Source: Allantophomopsis cytisporea (lineage: Eukaryota > Ascomycota > Leotiomycetes > Phacidiales > Phacidiaceae). From it: a DNA stretch of 64,000 nucleotides. The notes under the pieces are model-generated. The model searched no databases. It saw only the letters and a program-made list of their open reading frames with translations, and was not told the DNA's origin. Shown here piece after piece: positions 47,466 through 59,583 of the stretch. The stretch lies in the NCBI GenBank assembly GCA_024752435.1, contig CP103030.1:1488001-1552000 (forward strand). The letters are read 5' to 3'. The position numbers and the translations under genes are program-made. Numbering within the stretch: position 1 is the stretch's first letter; the number at the start of each line of letters is the position of its first letter.

Positions 47466-48818
47466 TGCAACAAGAAAATGCGACTCTGAACTCTTAAGAT
47501 AAAGAAGGTGGTTGGTAAAGCAGAGAACAAGGGAATGGGGATATTATGTAGGAGGAAATCAAGCAGCAAAGACATTGTACGATCGCCATAAATCAGATAG
47601 GAGATAACAATTTGGTATATCGAGACCGTATGTAGGGCTCCACAATCAACTATCAATAAGATTTCCGGCCATTTTTGGCCGTACTACAAGATGTTGTGCT
47701 TACCGCTCTGTGTATTTACAGTACGGTGAAAAATGACCGTATGATGTGGAAGAACATCGTCATTGATTTTGAAGTAAAACTGAATGCTACCGAATTGACC
47801 TACTTACCTGTCTTAGCAAACTTTTGCTCAGGATTGCTAACTCTGCATGTTTGCACTCCTTTTTTAGCCTACAGCTACTAACTATTGCTACTTCGTAATA
47901 TTGTCGAGAATTGGCAACCACATAAAACGTACACCACAAGCTCTGGTTGTATTATCGCTTATGTACGCGCTGGTTACATAGCTGATACGCTGTAGGCGCG
48001 AGTTAGCGAGTGCGCGCGTGTCTGACTCAAACGTTTCAATAAGGTAATCGCTAAACCGGCTAGTCTTTGTTTATTCTTTTGGCTGTAAGCGCACTGAATC
48101 CTTGCGAGCCTCTTTGTATAAATTTACACAATTATTTTTCGCTTCTATACGTTCAATATGCGAGCTCTACTATGCACCCCATAATTGGGTAGTTCCTTGG
48201 ATTGAAAACAGACTATGTAAGCTGCTGCTAAAACATATAAAGGGCATATGAATACTTATTTATGCCATTATAATAATATACTATGAATTTTCAAATATTT
48301 TTGAAGCTTTGGAATATAATGATAAAATTGTTTCTATATATGGTATATTTATACTATTAGTCTGCGCTTAAATCGAGTCCCACGCAGAATGTGAGAATTT
48401 GTCAAGATATGAGCAATAGCTGCCGACTCACTTTTAAGTCTCTCACATTGAGGACTTCCCGAATAAGCATTGGGCTCAGCTACCGTCTTCACTCTTCATG
48501 TATTCAAATAGCTGCAGAGTAGAACCTGCCTCCTTTCCTCAACCATTTCACATATGTGTTCCCACTGCCAACTGGTGCTACGCACCAGTCGTGTTGACAG
48601 AAGTACACAGCTTACACGAAGCACAAAGTTTCGGTGCACTTACGGTCGGATAGATAATAAATATGTAATCGATCCTGGTACGCAATGTTATCATTTACTT
48701 TAAGTCAATAATAAACTTCGACTAGTCATTGAGATCTCAGCCGTTGAAACAAGTTTGCCTCTACCTCAGCGTTCGTCTTGCAAAATACATGTACTTGACC
48801 GGCAAACTTTTCACAAGA
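47466..48818. other. AT-rich intergenic region
   Basis: Holds the promoter of the MFS exporter and then 1 kb of AT-rich DNA without a supported gene. Confidence 0.6.
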
Positions 48819-51337
48819 TCAAAGAACAAATGTCGCATTAAGACGAACATCCGCCACACTAGCTCCCACAAATACTTCGAACTCACCACGCGGTGTAGTC
48901 CATGTCTGGTTAAGCACATTCCAATAACTGATGTCCTTCCTCGTCAAGTAAATGTATACTGTCTGCAACTCACCGTCACGAACTTGCACGCTTTCAAATC
49001 CCCGCAAGATCTTCGTTGGATTCTCTGCCTCATCCGGCATTTGCAGATACAGCTGTGCAATTTCTGTTCCATCGAAAGGTCCATCACTCAAAATTTCGAA
49101 TTTCGCAACTATCGCTACATCGTACAGTGCTGTATCGCCTCCTGGAGCATCAGCCACGTAGTTGAGGGGTATGTTAGTGGCTGCATCAAGAGATGCCTGT
49201 TTGCGTACTTCCAGGTTTGAATATGTAAAATGCGAGTACGAGAGCCCGTGTCCAAACCAGAATCGGGGTTCGATACCTTCTCTCTCAAAATTGCGGTAGT
49301 CGACCGAGATGCCTTCCGTGTAGTCAATCTGTGGGTAAGGCTGAGGCTCGGTCACTATGTTGGGCTGCGCATAGTCGGACAGATTGCGAGCGATGGTGTA
49401 GACAAGGCGTCCTGAGGGGTTAGTCTTACTGTAGAGAATGTCGACGAGAGTGGAACCGAGTTCTTGTCCGCCAAGATTCGCCTATAGGATTGCAGTGATG
49501 TTGGGATGGTCAATCCATTTCTAATCTGTAAGCTGGGGCGCTTGTGTGCTTATATGTTGGGGAAACTAACCTCCATATCTATAGGTCCAGTTGATTTGAT
49601 GATAGGGATGGTGTTATCACAATTATCGGCAACGGTTTGGATCAGCGCATCACCTTCATTCCAAAGTGTCAAGTTGCGATCAAGCTGCTCCCCGGAGAAA
49701 GATGACACGACAGGAAGGCAAACTGTTGCACGTTGCGCTACTACGGTAGCGTAGGTGAGGTTGGAAGATAGTGACCAGTCCACTAAAGTGAGATCTTCAG
49801 CTGCTCTTTGTTGTATGGCACTGAGAGGATCAACAAGCCGCGGAACTAATGATCAGAAACATGCAGACGTCGAAACTGGAGTAAAACTTACAGAGAGTTT
49901 CGCCGGAACCACCACCTATTGGAAGTGTCCCTTGACCCCATCCTATTACCAACGAATCAAGAGGCATTTGGTAGTCACTTGGTAGGATCGCATTGCCATA
50001 ACCATATTGGTTTGGGCCATAGATATTTGGACCAGCAGCTTTGCCGAATAGCGCGATTGTTGTTGGCTTGACCAATGGCAACCCCTTTTTTCCAGCGGTA
50101 TTCTTGAGAAGGACCGTACCAGCAGCAGCTACTTCTCTTGCGATACTTCGATGCCTCTGGCGCTGCGCATCCACAATGGTTTTTCTCGGGCATCAATAAG
50201 ATTGACAGCAGGGTAGCCGCGATCCTGACCAAGCAGGAAATAAGGCGTCATAATGCGAATGGCTGCATCTGTGAGCCTTGATTCCGGAACAGAGCCATTG
50301 TTAACAGCTTGGGTGTAATTGGACCCAAAGAATGACCAAGATTTCCCTCCCACCACAACTCCTGGCATGTCTTGATCATGACCTGCTAAAATTGCAGCAA
50401 CTCCAGACCTCAAAGCATACCAATCACTCTGAGTATAGCCCTGGAATCCAAGATGTGTTTTGAGGATGTCGTTGATCAGATGAGCGTTTTGGCAACTCTG
50501 AGTATTGTTGACCATGGGATAGCTCATCATCACACAAGATGCGCCAGCTCGGATTGCCTCAGCGTACGGCCAGACTTCTACCTCATGAACGGCTTTATCA
50601 TCAATATTACTCGAGTAGAAAGTGCGATTGTATTGCTGGCCATCATAACCGAGGAACTGCTTTGGAACTGCCTGTACGCCGGCGCTTTGATGCCCAATAA
50701 TAGTCTCGTAGCCAGCGGCACCAATAAGATATGGGTTTGCTCCAAAACCTTCGAAGTTTGTACCTCCTCCAACTGTACGCGCTAATGCGAGAACAGGCCC
50801 AAGAACAGCGTGTACACCTTTGGCTCTGAACTCAGTGGCAATGGCAAAAGCGCGTGCTCTCATGAGTTCTCTATTTCAGGTTGAGGTGACGGTAACACCG
50901 GTTGGAAAGCCAGTGCCATATGAGTGACCGTTACCAATACCAGTGTCACTGTCCGTATAGCATAATCCAGTGAAGTTCATACGGGGAATTGGGTTGGTAT
51001 TTCCCACGCATGCGCGATGGCTGTCATTGGCAAGTCTAGGAGGTTATCAGGAATGGTTATCCAAGGATGTCGAAACGACTTACGATGGAGCACCATTACC
51101 AGTACATATACCAACTTTCTCTTCGATAGTAAGTTCTTCAACAAATCGTCTTGCTTTCAAATATGCTGTCTTCCATTCTCCTTGGCCAGTAACGTTTGGG
51201 CTAGGATATGAATAAGGGGAATATGGTTCCTGTGGGCTATATTCATCGGGTGGAGCAGTCAAACCTGACCCCTGAGCAAAGGCTAGGCCAATATAGCAAG
51301 CTTGTGTGAGAGATTGAAGCAACATCGTAAAGACCAT
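48819..51337 (-). pseudogene. GH3 beta-glucosidase, disabled copy
   Basis: The order of blocks is that of a secreted GH3 beta-glucosidase: signal peptide (MVFTMLLQSLTQACYIGLAF), then EELTIEEKVGICTGNG and ACVGNTNPIPRMNFTGLC. Next are the catalytic region with the nucleophile in YTQSDWYALRSG, the second domain (AGTVLLKNTAGKKGLPLV, PRLVDPLSAIQQRA) and the fibronectin-like end (FWFGHGLSYSHFTYSNLEV). Three defects are visible. A TGA replaces the conserved Trp before NREL (50,876-50,878). A one-base shift occurs in a run of five T (50,180-50,184) just before VDAQRQRHRSIAREV. A TAG replaces a codon in TAIL*ANLGGQE (49,482-49,484). Unusual introns could skip some of these, so an annotation pipeline may show it as an intact gene. 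It neighbours a sugar transporter. Confidence 0.82.
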
Positions 51338-53308
51338 AAGCGGCGAACTCACTTGACAAGATGGCGGGTACTACTTAAATACTTGTTTCTTTTATACCTT
51401 ACCTGCTACTTAACCACCTAGCATTGAATTAAATCCGCGGATAAATTGAAGCCGTAAACATAATCGCCCATCATGGGAATTATGCAGTAGGTATTACCCT
51501 AGGCAACAATGGACCAAAAGTGAATCCGTAGGCGGAGATCATAAACGCAGTTCAGCTTTACACAGCTTCACATAGCTTCACAATCTGTGGAGGTTGGATT
51601 GACTTGATTTGTATGGCTTATTAGCGTTACTGCATATTGCGTTTGCCCCCCTACCCTGGAAGCCCCACACGCTATACCCCGTACCCCTTACCCCGTGTCC
51701 CGTACCCCGTCCCCCACAGAAGCTCCAATTGATAGGTACCGGTCACTACATCAATCCTTCGTACGTTATTTACGTACACATCACATACCGAGGAGAGAAG
51801 GAGAGATAGTCATGGATTCTGGACTTTTTTCGGTATAATTATCACGATGCTGCTTCACTGACATCAACTCCCTTTTCACTGCGGGGTAAGCTAACGGTCG
51901 GTGATACGCGATAGGCCTCAAAACCAAGGCATGTATTACGGGAGAACAGATCACAATAGCAGAAACAGTCACTGTCAGTTATCAATGATGAAGAAGGAAC
52001 ATAATAGCTAGTATAAGTAGAACTTCTACGGTAGGGATTCACTGAGCAATATTATCATCACTTCAAGGGCTTCGTTATGTACTGATAACCTCGTTTTGGT
52101 TTCGTGACGATAGACCTTAGGTCTTCAACGCTAGCTCGGGGAATGTCGGTGATTATCACAGATATAACCTTACTGCGTAGACAAGCTTACAACCTTTGCT
52201 TTACCCACAAAGCGAAGAGGGAGATAACCCAATATACATTTAATATGTGAAGCAGAGTTGCATATACGAGTGACTGTAAACATGCTTCTCGCCCAATTAC
52301 AGGCTTAAATTTATGTCTATTAGTTGGTCATTACATGCATTCCGGAATGCACTTAGTAAAGTTCGTAGCTATTCAAGAACCCTATTCAAGTAGAATAAAG
52401 CAGTATGTATCGCACAATTCATGAGCTTTAGAAATACCGGACAAGGAAATAAATTGGACGTAGTACATACCTGCACATCCTCCAAAGAAAGTAAAATATG
52501 CCTGACAAGATAAGAGGCTGTTACCCCTGTGGTTGTGGTGTTTCGTCAGTCTTCACAGAAAGACAACTGATTTCCATGCTGCTTCATCAACAGTGACCCA
52601 GTGAATACGGCGAAATATTCTTTGCAACGCCATCCATGAATTCGATTGAACTGTTGCCTATAGGTTTCGTGAGATAAACCCGAACTAGACTTATTCCCAT
52701 CAACACATTTCTACGAATCAATGAGGTCACATCAAGTGAGACGGTTAGCTTGGAATACGAGCGGGGGAGTATCGCTCCACATTTTGTTAGCAAAGTAAGT
52801 CACACGCGATCAGTTGAATTCGAGAGTAGGACACCCAAGCAACAAATGTGAATGGCTCCCAGCCTGTCTGATTTGGCGGTGTATCCAGCCATTTGAACAT
52901 GACTTGACTGATAATCATTCCCGCAAACATCCTTCTTTAGTGACTAATGAAAATGAACATCAATATAGGTAGCAACGTACGGGATTTTGTGCACAATTCC
53001 GAATACGTGGGTATCGCAGGTTGATTCAAGGACTTTCACGAGCAAGGTACTTTGAATACGGTACAGATTTTATGAGCTGTGATATACAAGTACGCTGTTC
53101 ATACTTCTCAATTGGAAATTGCTAACTTTCAAGGGTGAGTGCCGCATTGACTCTCGTAATCCTCTTCCGCACTCACTGATATGCATGTGGCTCAACAATA
53201 TATCTTGACATGGTACATTGGCACAGAAATACATGTAAACAAAGGTGATCAAGTTTAGCAACACAAAGGAATCCTGTACCAGCACACCAAAATCTCGATG
53301 TTCAAACT
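51338..53308. other. Intergenic between beta-glucosidase copy and sugar transporter
   Basis: Two kilobases without a supported gene. Contains a C-rich heptamer repeat (listed) and short 'cagcttcaca' repeats at 51,558-51,582. Confidence 0.6.
51674..51715. repeat. GTACCCC heptamer array
   Basis: Six consecutive 7-bp units of the form NTACCCC/GTNCCCC lie about 340 bp upstream of the beta-glucosidase start. The end reads CCCCAC, the complement of a CreA-type GTGGGG site. Confidence 0.75.
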
Positions 53309-55196
53309 TCAAACACTTTCTAAGTGCTTAGTAGACTCCCCCTTTGAATCCAAATCCTCATGAACTGGCATACAGTCTTCCCTGGCACTTCCATTCATTT
53401 CTCTTAGAAGTTTCTCCAGACCGACATCCTCTCGAGCAGCTAACAACGCCTCTTTATCGCTTTGGGCAGCCACACTGCCAAAAACCACATCCATCTCCTC
53501 AAGGGTCTTGTTCTTAGTCTCCGGAACAAAAAACCAGACAAAAATTGCACCAATGAAGAGCCAGACTGCGAAGAAGAGATACATTCCCCAGCCAATGCCA
53601 CGTATCATAGGAGGGACAATAAAAGCGACAATGAAATTGTTCATCCCTATCTAAGTTAGTCAGGTTGCTAGAGAAGAAAAACCCGGAGAAAGGGGTATGT
53701 ATTACAATTTGATGACGCGCCTATAGAGGTGCCCTTTGCACGGATAGAAAGCGGAAATATTTCTGTTGAGAACTTTTAGTAAAATCATCATGAAAGAAGT
53801 AGTGCTACTGATCATACCTGAGATTAAAACCCAACTTGCTGGTCCCCAGGAATATCCGAAATTAGCAATATAAATCCAAATGAAAGCTACGGCTGTCCAT
53901 CCAGCAGCAGAATGATTCGCCCAGTCATCTTGGAACTTTGCCACAATTATAGCGACGATAATCATTGAGCAGAACATTCCAATGGAGCCAAACATCAATA
54001 ATGGCTTCCTTCCCACCTTATCAATGATGAGGATAGCAGGAAAAGTGACGAGAACGTTAATGATCCCTACGACTCCGGTTGCCAATAAAGATGTTGTTCC
54101 GGAAGTGAGACCAAGTGTCTGAAAGATGGTAGACGCATAGTAAATAATAGAGTCGATACCACTCCATTGTTGGAAAAACATGATAAGACCCGCAATAGCT
54201 ACTCGCTTGAAGTTGTCTTTGGTGTGAAAAATGTTGGTGTACTGTGCAAACTCGCGGCGCCAGACACTACGGCCACTCTCCTGTGAAAGGTGCGGAAAGC
54301 GAGCATCGAAGACTCTACTCTCAAACAATGCCTCGGACTTGATTTCCAGAAACTCTATCTGAACAAGAATATCATCTTCTGGAAGACCACGTAGTAGAGA
54401 AAGCGTTTTTAGTGCTTCCTGGAAGCGACCTTTGTTGACGAGAAGGCGAGGGCTGAAGGGAAGAAGGGTTATCACACCAACAGCAAGTATGATGGCTGGA
54501 AGTCCCTGGATTATCAAGGGGATTCGCCACGCCATGTCGGATTGTCCTTCGCCTGTGCCACCAATGTAGTTTGTGCCGTATCCAATCCAGTACCTGTTGA
54601 TATCAGCTTTGGACTTAGGGAAGAAGACGTCGGACTTACGAAACCATGATCCCAATGGTAGTAGACAACTGCTGCAGTGCAACCAACAAACCTCTCATCT
54701 CAGGGGGTGCTAGCTCTGCATTGTAGAGAGGACCAACAGCGCTCAAAGTCCCAACTCCCAAGCCAGTCAGAAATCTTCCTGCATACATGAAATCGCTGTT
54801 CCTTGCCCCAGCACACAGAAAACTCCCTAGAATAACCCATAATGCTCCGACGAATATTGTATGCTTGCGGGTGAAGACCTCGGCAAATACACCAGCACTC
54901 AAGGCACCAAACCAACCCCCCAATTGGAGAATCGACGTGAGCCACCCAGTAGCAGAACTTGACGAAATGATCGAACTGAACTTAGTTTGAAAAGAGGTCA
55001 TAACAAGGGCCTGAGATATCACCCCTTGTTGATAGCCATACTCTAGGCCACCGAAAGAAGCAAAGAGGGCAATGAGGAAGACTTTACGGTTGCTCAGGAG
55101 AGCAGAAATCCCTGTTTTCCCAGACCGCTTGAGACGTATAGCAGCTGCTGTTTGAGCAAAGCTGTCATCGGAGGAGATGGGAGTCACAGCGACCAT
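53309..55196 (-). CDS. MFS sugar transporter
   Basis: A plasma-membrane sugar:H+ symporter of the fungal hexose/disaccharide permease group. Hallmarks are SFGGLEYGYQQGVISQAL in span 1, GRFLTGLGVGTLS, the central-loop motif LPFSPRLL (usually PESPR) and FFQQWSGIDSIIYYAS. VGRKPLLMFGS and the end motif PETKNKTLEEMD complete the set. Introns were spliced at about 54,592-54,640, near 53,769-53,816 and at about 53,646-53,704; the last rejoins SSNW-MNNF exactly. About 555 aa, twelve spans. Lactose/cellobiose permease-like or quinate permease-like are both possible; the substrate cannot be read from the sequence. The dehydrogenase gene lies 580 bp upstream on the same strand. Confidence 0.92.
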
Positions 55197-55396
55197 GCTG
55201 ACAGAGATTGGGAATATGTTGTTAAAGTCAAAAAGCGTGTTGAATCTTGATAATGAATATTGTGAAGTCGGTGAAAGTTGGAGTTTATGTTGAGATGTTC
55301 AAGAGACGCCTATTATAAGTGCGTCTTATACACAGATATGACACAACAAAGCCCATTCCATGTCGAGCCAGCTACCTTTTCACGAAAAGAAGTCGT

Positions 55397-55449
55397 GCGG
55401 GGAAAGTGGACCAGGTGGCTCTTCCCCATGGAGAACTGGGAGACCCCAC
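55397..55449. promoter_or_regulatory. Two CreA/Mig1-like sites upstream of the sugar transporter
   Basis: GCGGGG at 55,397-55,402 and CCCCAC (GTGGGG on the other strand) at 55,444-55,449 both fit the SYGGRG consensus of the carbon-catabolite repressor. They lie 200-250 bp upstream of the transporter start. The motif is short and can occur by chance. Confidence 0.35.
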
Positions 55450-55775
55450 AAAATTAGCCTTTTTTATCGGTAGTCTTTTGCGGTAGGTTATGAGACGGGG
55501 ATTGTCGGCAGCGTATATGAATGATGCATACAATGAAACATGCACTGCTAAGCTCTGCCAAAGAGATTCAGCTGATCGGTTTTGTCACGTTTACTAACAA
55601 AAAACATGGATCTTGGTAAGTCACATCTCCATTTGAGCTCGGTTCTGTAAAAAGAGAAGAAAATCAGATTTTCTTGCTTGAAATCACATTATCGACTTTG
55701 CTCTCGCACAAAGGGTAGAAGTTCAAATCTGAAGGGGAAGATTGTAATGTAAATTAAGATATCTATCTGTATAAT

Positions 55776-57021
55776 CTAATTGACGGAACTGTTCTGCTGG
55801 CCCATGAATCCAGCTTTCATAATCATACCGAAGATTTTGATATCATACTTGGCATCCTCAGCTGTAGTCTTGACTGGCTTTTTATCAACCACCAAAGCGT
55901 ACAACTCCTTCATCTCCAGAGTGTATGGGTCCTCGTACGTTCTCCTAATCACAGATTCTCTAAAGGTGTTGTTCTCTCCCGCTTCTCTGATATGCATGGT
56001 TGTTGGTAATCCCTTCACGTAAGGAGTATCGTAGCAAACTTTAACAGTCTTGGTTTTGCCAAATACTTCAAGAGAGGCATCAAATCGAGGTACTTCATCA
56101 ATGCCAGATTCGTACGAGACCGCAAATCCCGGGTATTGGAATAGAGCGCTACAAAAAGTTAAAAGAACTCTGAAAACTCAGGTGAGAAATGACTAACCTC
56201 CAGAATGGTGCACCTGTGGCTTTACACAGCGAAGCACCCAAGACACCTGTAGGCATTCCAAGAGCCTCTCTCATGACACTCAGATCATGAGATCCGAGAC
56301 TCCCAAGGTGTCTCCACATCGTGATGGTTTCTTTTGTCACAGGAACGCGTAATTCCTTCTCGAGGGCTTGTTCCAGGAACTCTTCTGTTCTGATCTTGAG
56401 TTCGTTCGAATCTTGGGGATTGTAATCTGAGAATGTCTTCGGAAATGTGCCAGACTGTCCAACAAAAGTAGAATTGGGCCCAACGATATCTCTGACTCTG
56501 GCATAAAGAATCTCGTCTAATGACCCAATTTCCTTGACAGCATCCACAAATGCTGCGGCGTAGCGTCTCATGTATCCAACCATGACCGTTCCTTGAGACT
56601 GTTTCTCGGCTTCGATAATAGAGTCGATATCCTTGAGAGATAACGCCAAAGGCTTCTCAACAAAGACAACCTTGTTGTGCTTGAGACCGAGAAGAGTGTG
56701 TGGAACATGAAAAGCGTCACTGTTGGCTATCATAACAACGTCAACAGCGTTAGAAGCGCATAACTCCTCAGCACTCTTCGTGATCGCGGGGACGTCCCTA
56801 ATGACTTTGCTCTTGCAGTGTTTGAGAGCATCCATGGACACATCACAGAGATATGTCACTTTGAAGAAATCGGAGAGAAATCCTAGAGTGGGAATGTGTC
56901 CAACTTGTGTGATTTCACCACATCTAAAATTGTTAGAAAGTTCAAGATGGAGCCAAACAACTCACCCGATGATGCCTACATTCACAATGCGTGTCTGCGA
57001 TCGTAAAGCTGCTGGAGACAT
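55776..57021 (-). CDS. Gfo/Idh/MocA-family oxidoreductase
   Basis: An NAD(P)-dependent sugar or inositol dehydrogenase-like enzyme, probably cytosolic. Three exons (introns about 56,922-56,964 and 56,149-56,195) give about 385 aa. The Rossmann motif is split by the first intron: VNVGIIG then CGEITQVGHIP (GxGxxxxxG type). The family signature VEKPLALS contains the conserved EKP lysine, after DVVMIANSDAFH. A later block, WRHLGSLGSHDLSVMREALG, carries the catalytic-region His of the C-terminal domain. The gene is on the same strand as the sugar MFS transporter, suggesting shared carbohydrate use. Its exact substrate is unknown. Confidence 0.9.
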
Positions 57022-57260
57022 TTTGGCAGGGATTTAAATAGAAATCAAGATTGAAGATTGAAAGTGAAATGTAGAAAGAGATTTAGGGAATTGAATAAGA
57101 ATGCGAAAGGATGGGTTATAGGAACATGATAACTACTTTTGTGATACTGATTTTACCAAATATGATTGCCATGTCTGGATATCCAATCAGAACAACTCAA
57201 GGTCTGATGTAAATTATTTTGCGAACCCCATGGGGACATTGATCAAAGGATGATAAAAAA

Positions 57261-57398
57261 GACCGAGATTCCCCGAGTCTGTGTATGGTGGGACTTCAGA
57301 ACATATAGCCGACACACCACAAAAACTTCCCACCGAGACTCCCCGGCTCTGTTAGTGGGACATCAGACCACATAGCCGACACCCCGCAAATACCTTCG
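57261..57398. repeat. 70-bp imperfect tandem duplication upstream of the dehydrogenase
   Basis: Unit 1 (57,261-57,330) and unit 2 (57,331-57,398) share CCGAGAnTCCCCG, TCTGT, GTGGGAC, TCAGA and CATATAGCCGACAC in the same order and spacing. The repeat lies 240-380 bp upstream of the dehydrogenase ATG. Confidence 0.85.
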
Positions 57399-58486
57399 AT
57401 CAACAGTCCAGTCAACATTACATCACGGACTCTGTAAACCAAGCATCGGATTTTCTGAGTCAGTCGTCAACCAGGTATAGTCCGTATCCAAATTATCCGA
57501 AATCCAGCTCTCGGATCCCTCTATAGCTGAGCTCGCCTGAACCTGAAATACAGAGTCAAGGTAATTATACTAGGGAGGTATATCCAGCACGAAGTCAATG
57601 GGGTGTTCATTTTCCATTGTTCTAGGAAGTTAGTGACTTATTCTTATGGCAATAGAGGAACTTTGCAATTGAGTATTTTGCATTAGCTGATTTTTCGATC
57701 GCACAACTTTGTTGTAACACTTGTGACGTTTCTGCGTAAGTCGGAGGTTGTGTAAGACGTTCATTGTTTAAGGGGTTAGTCAATTGTACCTCCTACGCTG
57801 ACCGATCTTTGCTTAGAAGTTGCTCCATTATCTCTACACATCTCTTATTTGAGGGCGTTTAAGTTGCGTTTTTCCAGACTCTCAAGGTTCTAAAGTAGTC
57901 TTGTAGTAGCGTTCCTGGTCTATATTGTCTCGGATGACAAGTATATTAATGGTACTTGGAATAAAGGTTGTGTAGCTTTCAAGTTATGTTATCATCTTGA
58001 ATCTGAAACTCTGATTATGCGGAATCAAAAGTCTATCAATAAGTTCAGCAGACTCCGTAGCTATCTATCGCACGTGGCTCGGCGACGATCTATAAAGCTG
58101 ACTCAACAAAGCCCGTGTGATATAGTGAAGAAGACTAGATTGATGTAAGAAAGATCGCAAGTTGAATATGGAGTGAGCCTATTGCTCAGAGAGGTCTAAA
58201 CTTACTCGAGTAAGAGTATATAAAGTGGTAAACATGTTCGACCATACTCTAGTAGAGAGCATCATCGTTGCTACCGCGTTAGGTAGCGAGACAGTATGCG
58301 ACAATAACCCTTCGGGAAAAGTTCTATCTAACTTCTACGCCGACCTCATCTTAGTAGACGGTGTTCTACTTACAGATATTAATCTTCGCGGCATTATCAG
58401 CACGCCAACGCTATGTAACCCTGATTAGCTGAGTAGCAATTCAACCAAGAGCGAGTGAGACCGTATTGGTTGTAGCCTTGTAAGTC

Positions 58487-58530
58487 GAACCCGAACCCGA
58501 ACCCGAACCCGGACCCGAACCCGAAACCCC
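58487..58530. repeat. (GAACCC)n hexamer array
   Basis: Seven units of the hexamer GAACCC; the fifth is GGACCC and the last is GAAACC followed by CC. Confidence 0.92.
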
Positions 58531-59583
58531 AGTTAAACTTATACAAGTAACCTCCATCTTACCTTGCGATATTGGAATATCGATTCAAAGTGCTTTGTAG
58601 GATAATGCGGTACTAGAGAAGGAATGGCGGTCCCAACCAGTAAACAGGGCAACTACGTAGGTCTGGGTCATACATATTGTACATACGGCTACTGATATAA
58701 GTTTTGCAACTAGTGCTACGATCTCTGAATTTACTTTAGATTGTAAACTGCTTTGTAGAAGATGTTAGCATAGCAGTTTCTAGTTGGCCTACAATCCCCT
58801 AATTTACTGCTTAGCGAGCCTCTAATCTGCAATTTAGCGATTATATTATACCTGTTGCTACTTAACTATAGTTATAAAACCTAAGCTACTTAGACCGATG
58901 AGTTTTTGTTAGAGAGCAAAAACTAGGGTTACTTATTGTTGCTATTCATCATCCTAACAAGCACTTCAATTGGTTTTTAAGATTTTATCAAATTATTAAA
59001 GTATAAAACTAAGGTTATTACCAAAATGTTACAGTGTTCATTTCAAACAGCGAGCTTTCCAACGGATTTTCGCGGCTGTACCGTGCTCTTAGCTGTAACT
59101 CTCACTAGCGGAATAGACAATATATATGACCCAGACCTACGTACAAGTGCTACATCAGTATAGTCTGGCATTAGGTTGGTAGATGAGTAATCGAATCAAT
59201 TTTACACTACTGCGAAAGCAATACGATATACGATGGTCGAACAATATCAATCGTCATAATTACAATAGCTTAAGATTTCCTTTTCGTAATTTGGGAACTG
59301 CGGCATTATCTGTAGTCTGTGCGAATCATATATTATCATGTTACACTTCCTCAGAGTGCTAGATACCTGGCAAGTTTGATAACCACTATAGAATGGCACA
59401 AGCACCCCCCTCTTTCGATCATGTTCGGCTGTCGAGACATTAGTTCTAATGTACTTATTCGCCTTCTCTTGCTTCGTCAACCACCGCAGTATTGAGTCTT
59501 GCAACTAATATCTCAACCCAATTAGTTCTTTCATTTCCCCTTAGAATACAACTTTACCCATTGAATCGGCCAAGTACTCTCAA

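Larger units (their letters stand above)
57022..59583. other. AT-rich intergenic region with tandem repeats
   Basis: Holds the dehydrogenase promoter with a 70-bp tandem duplication, a GAACCC hexamer array, and otherwise AT-rich DNA without a supported gene. The frame 58,225-58,428 (+, 67 codons) is not recognised. Confidence 0.6.

Noticed and set aside
48819..49220. Plus-strand frame 48,729-49,220 as a gene
   Set aside because: Antisense to the beta-glucosidase C-terminal domain; no motif.
57261..57398. CRISPR-like repeat-spacer reading of the tandem duplication
   Set aside because: Only two adjacent diverged copies without spacers, in a fungal genome.
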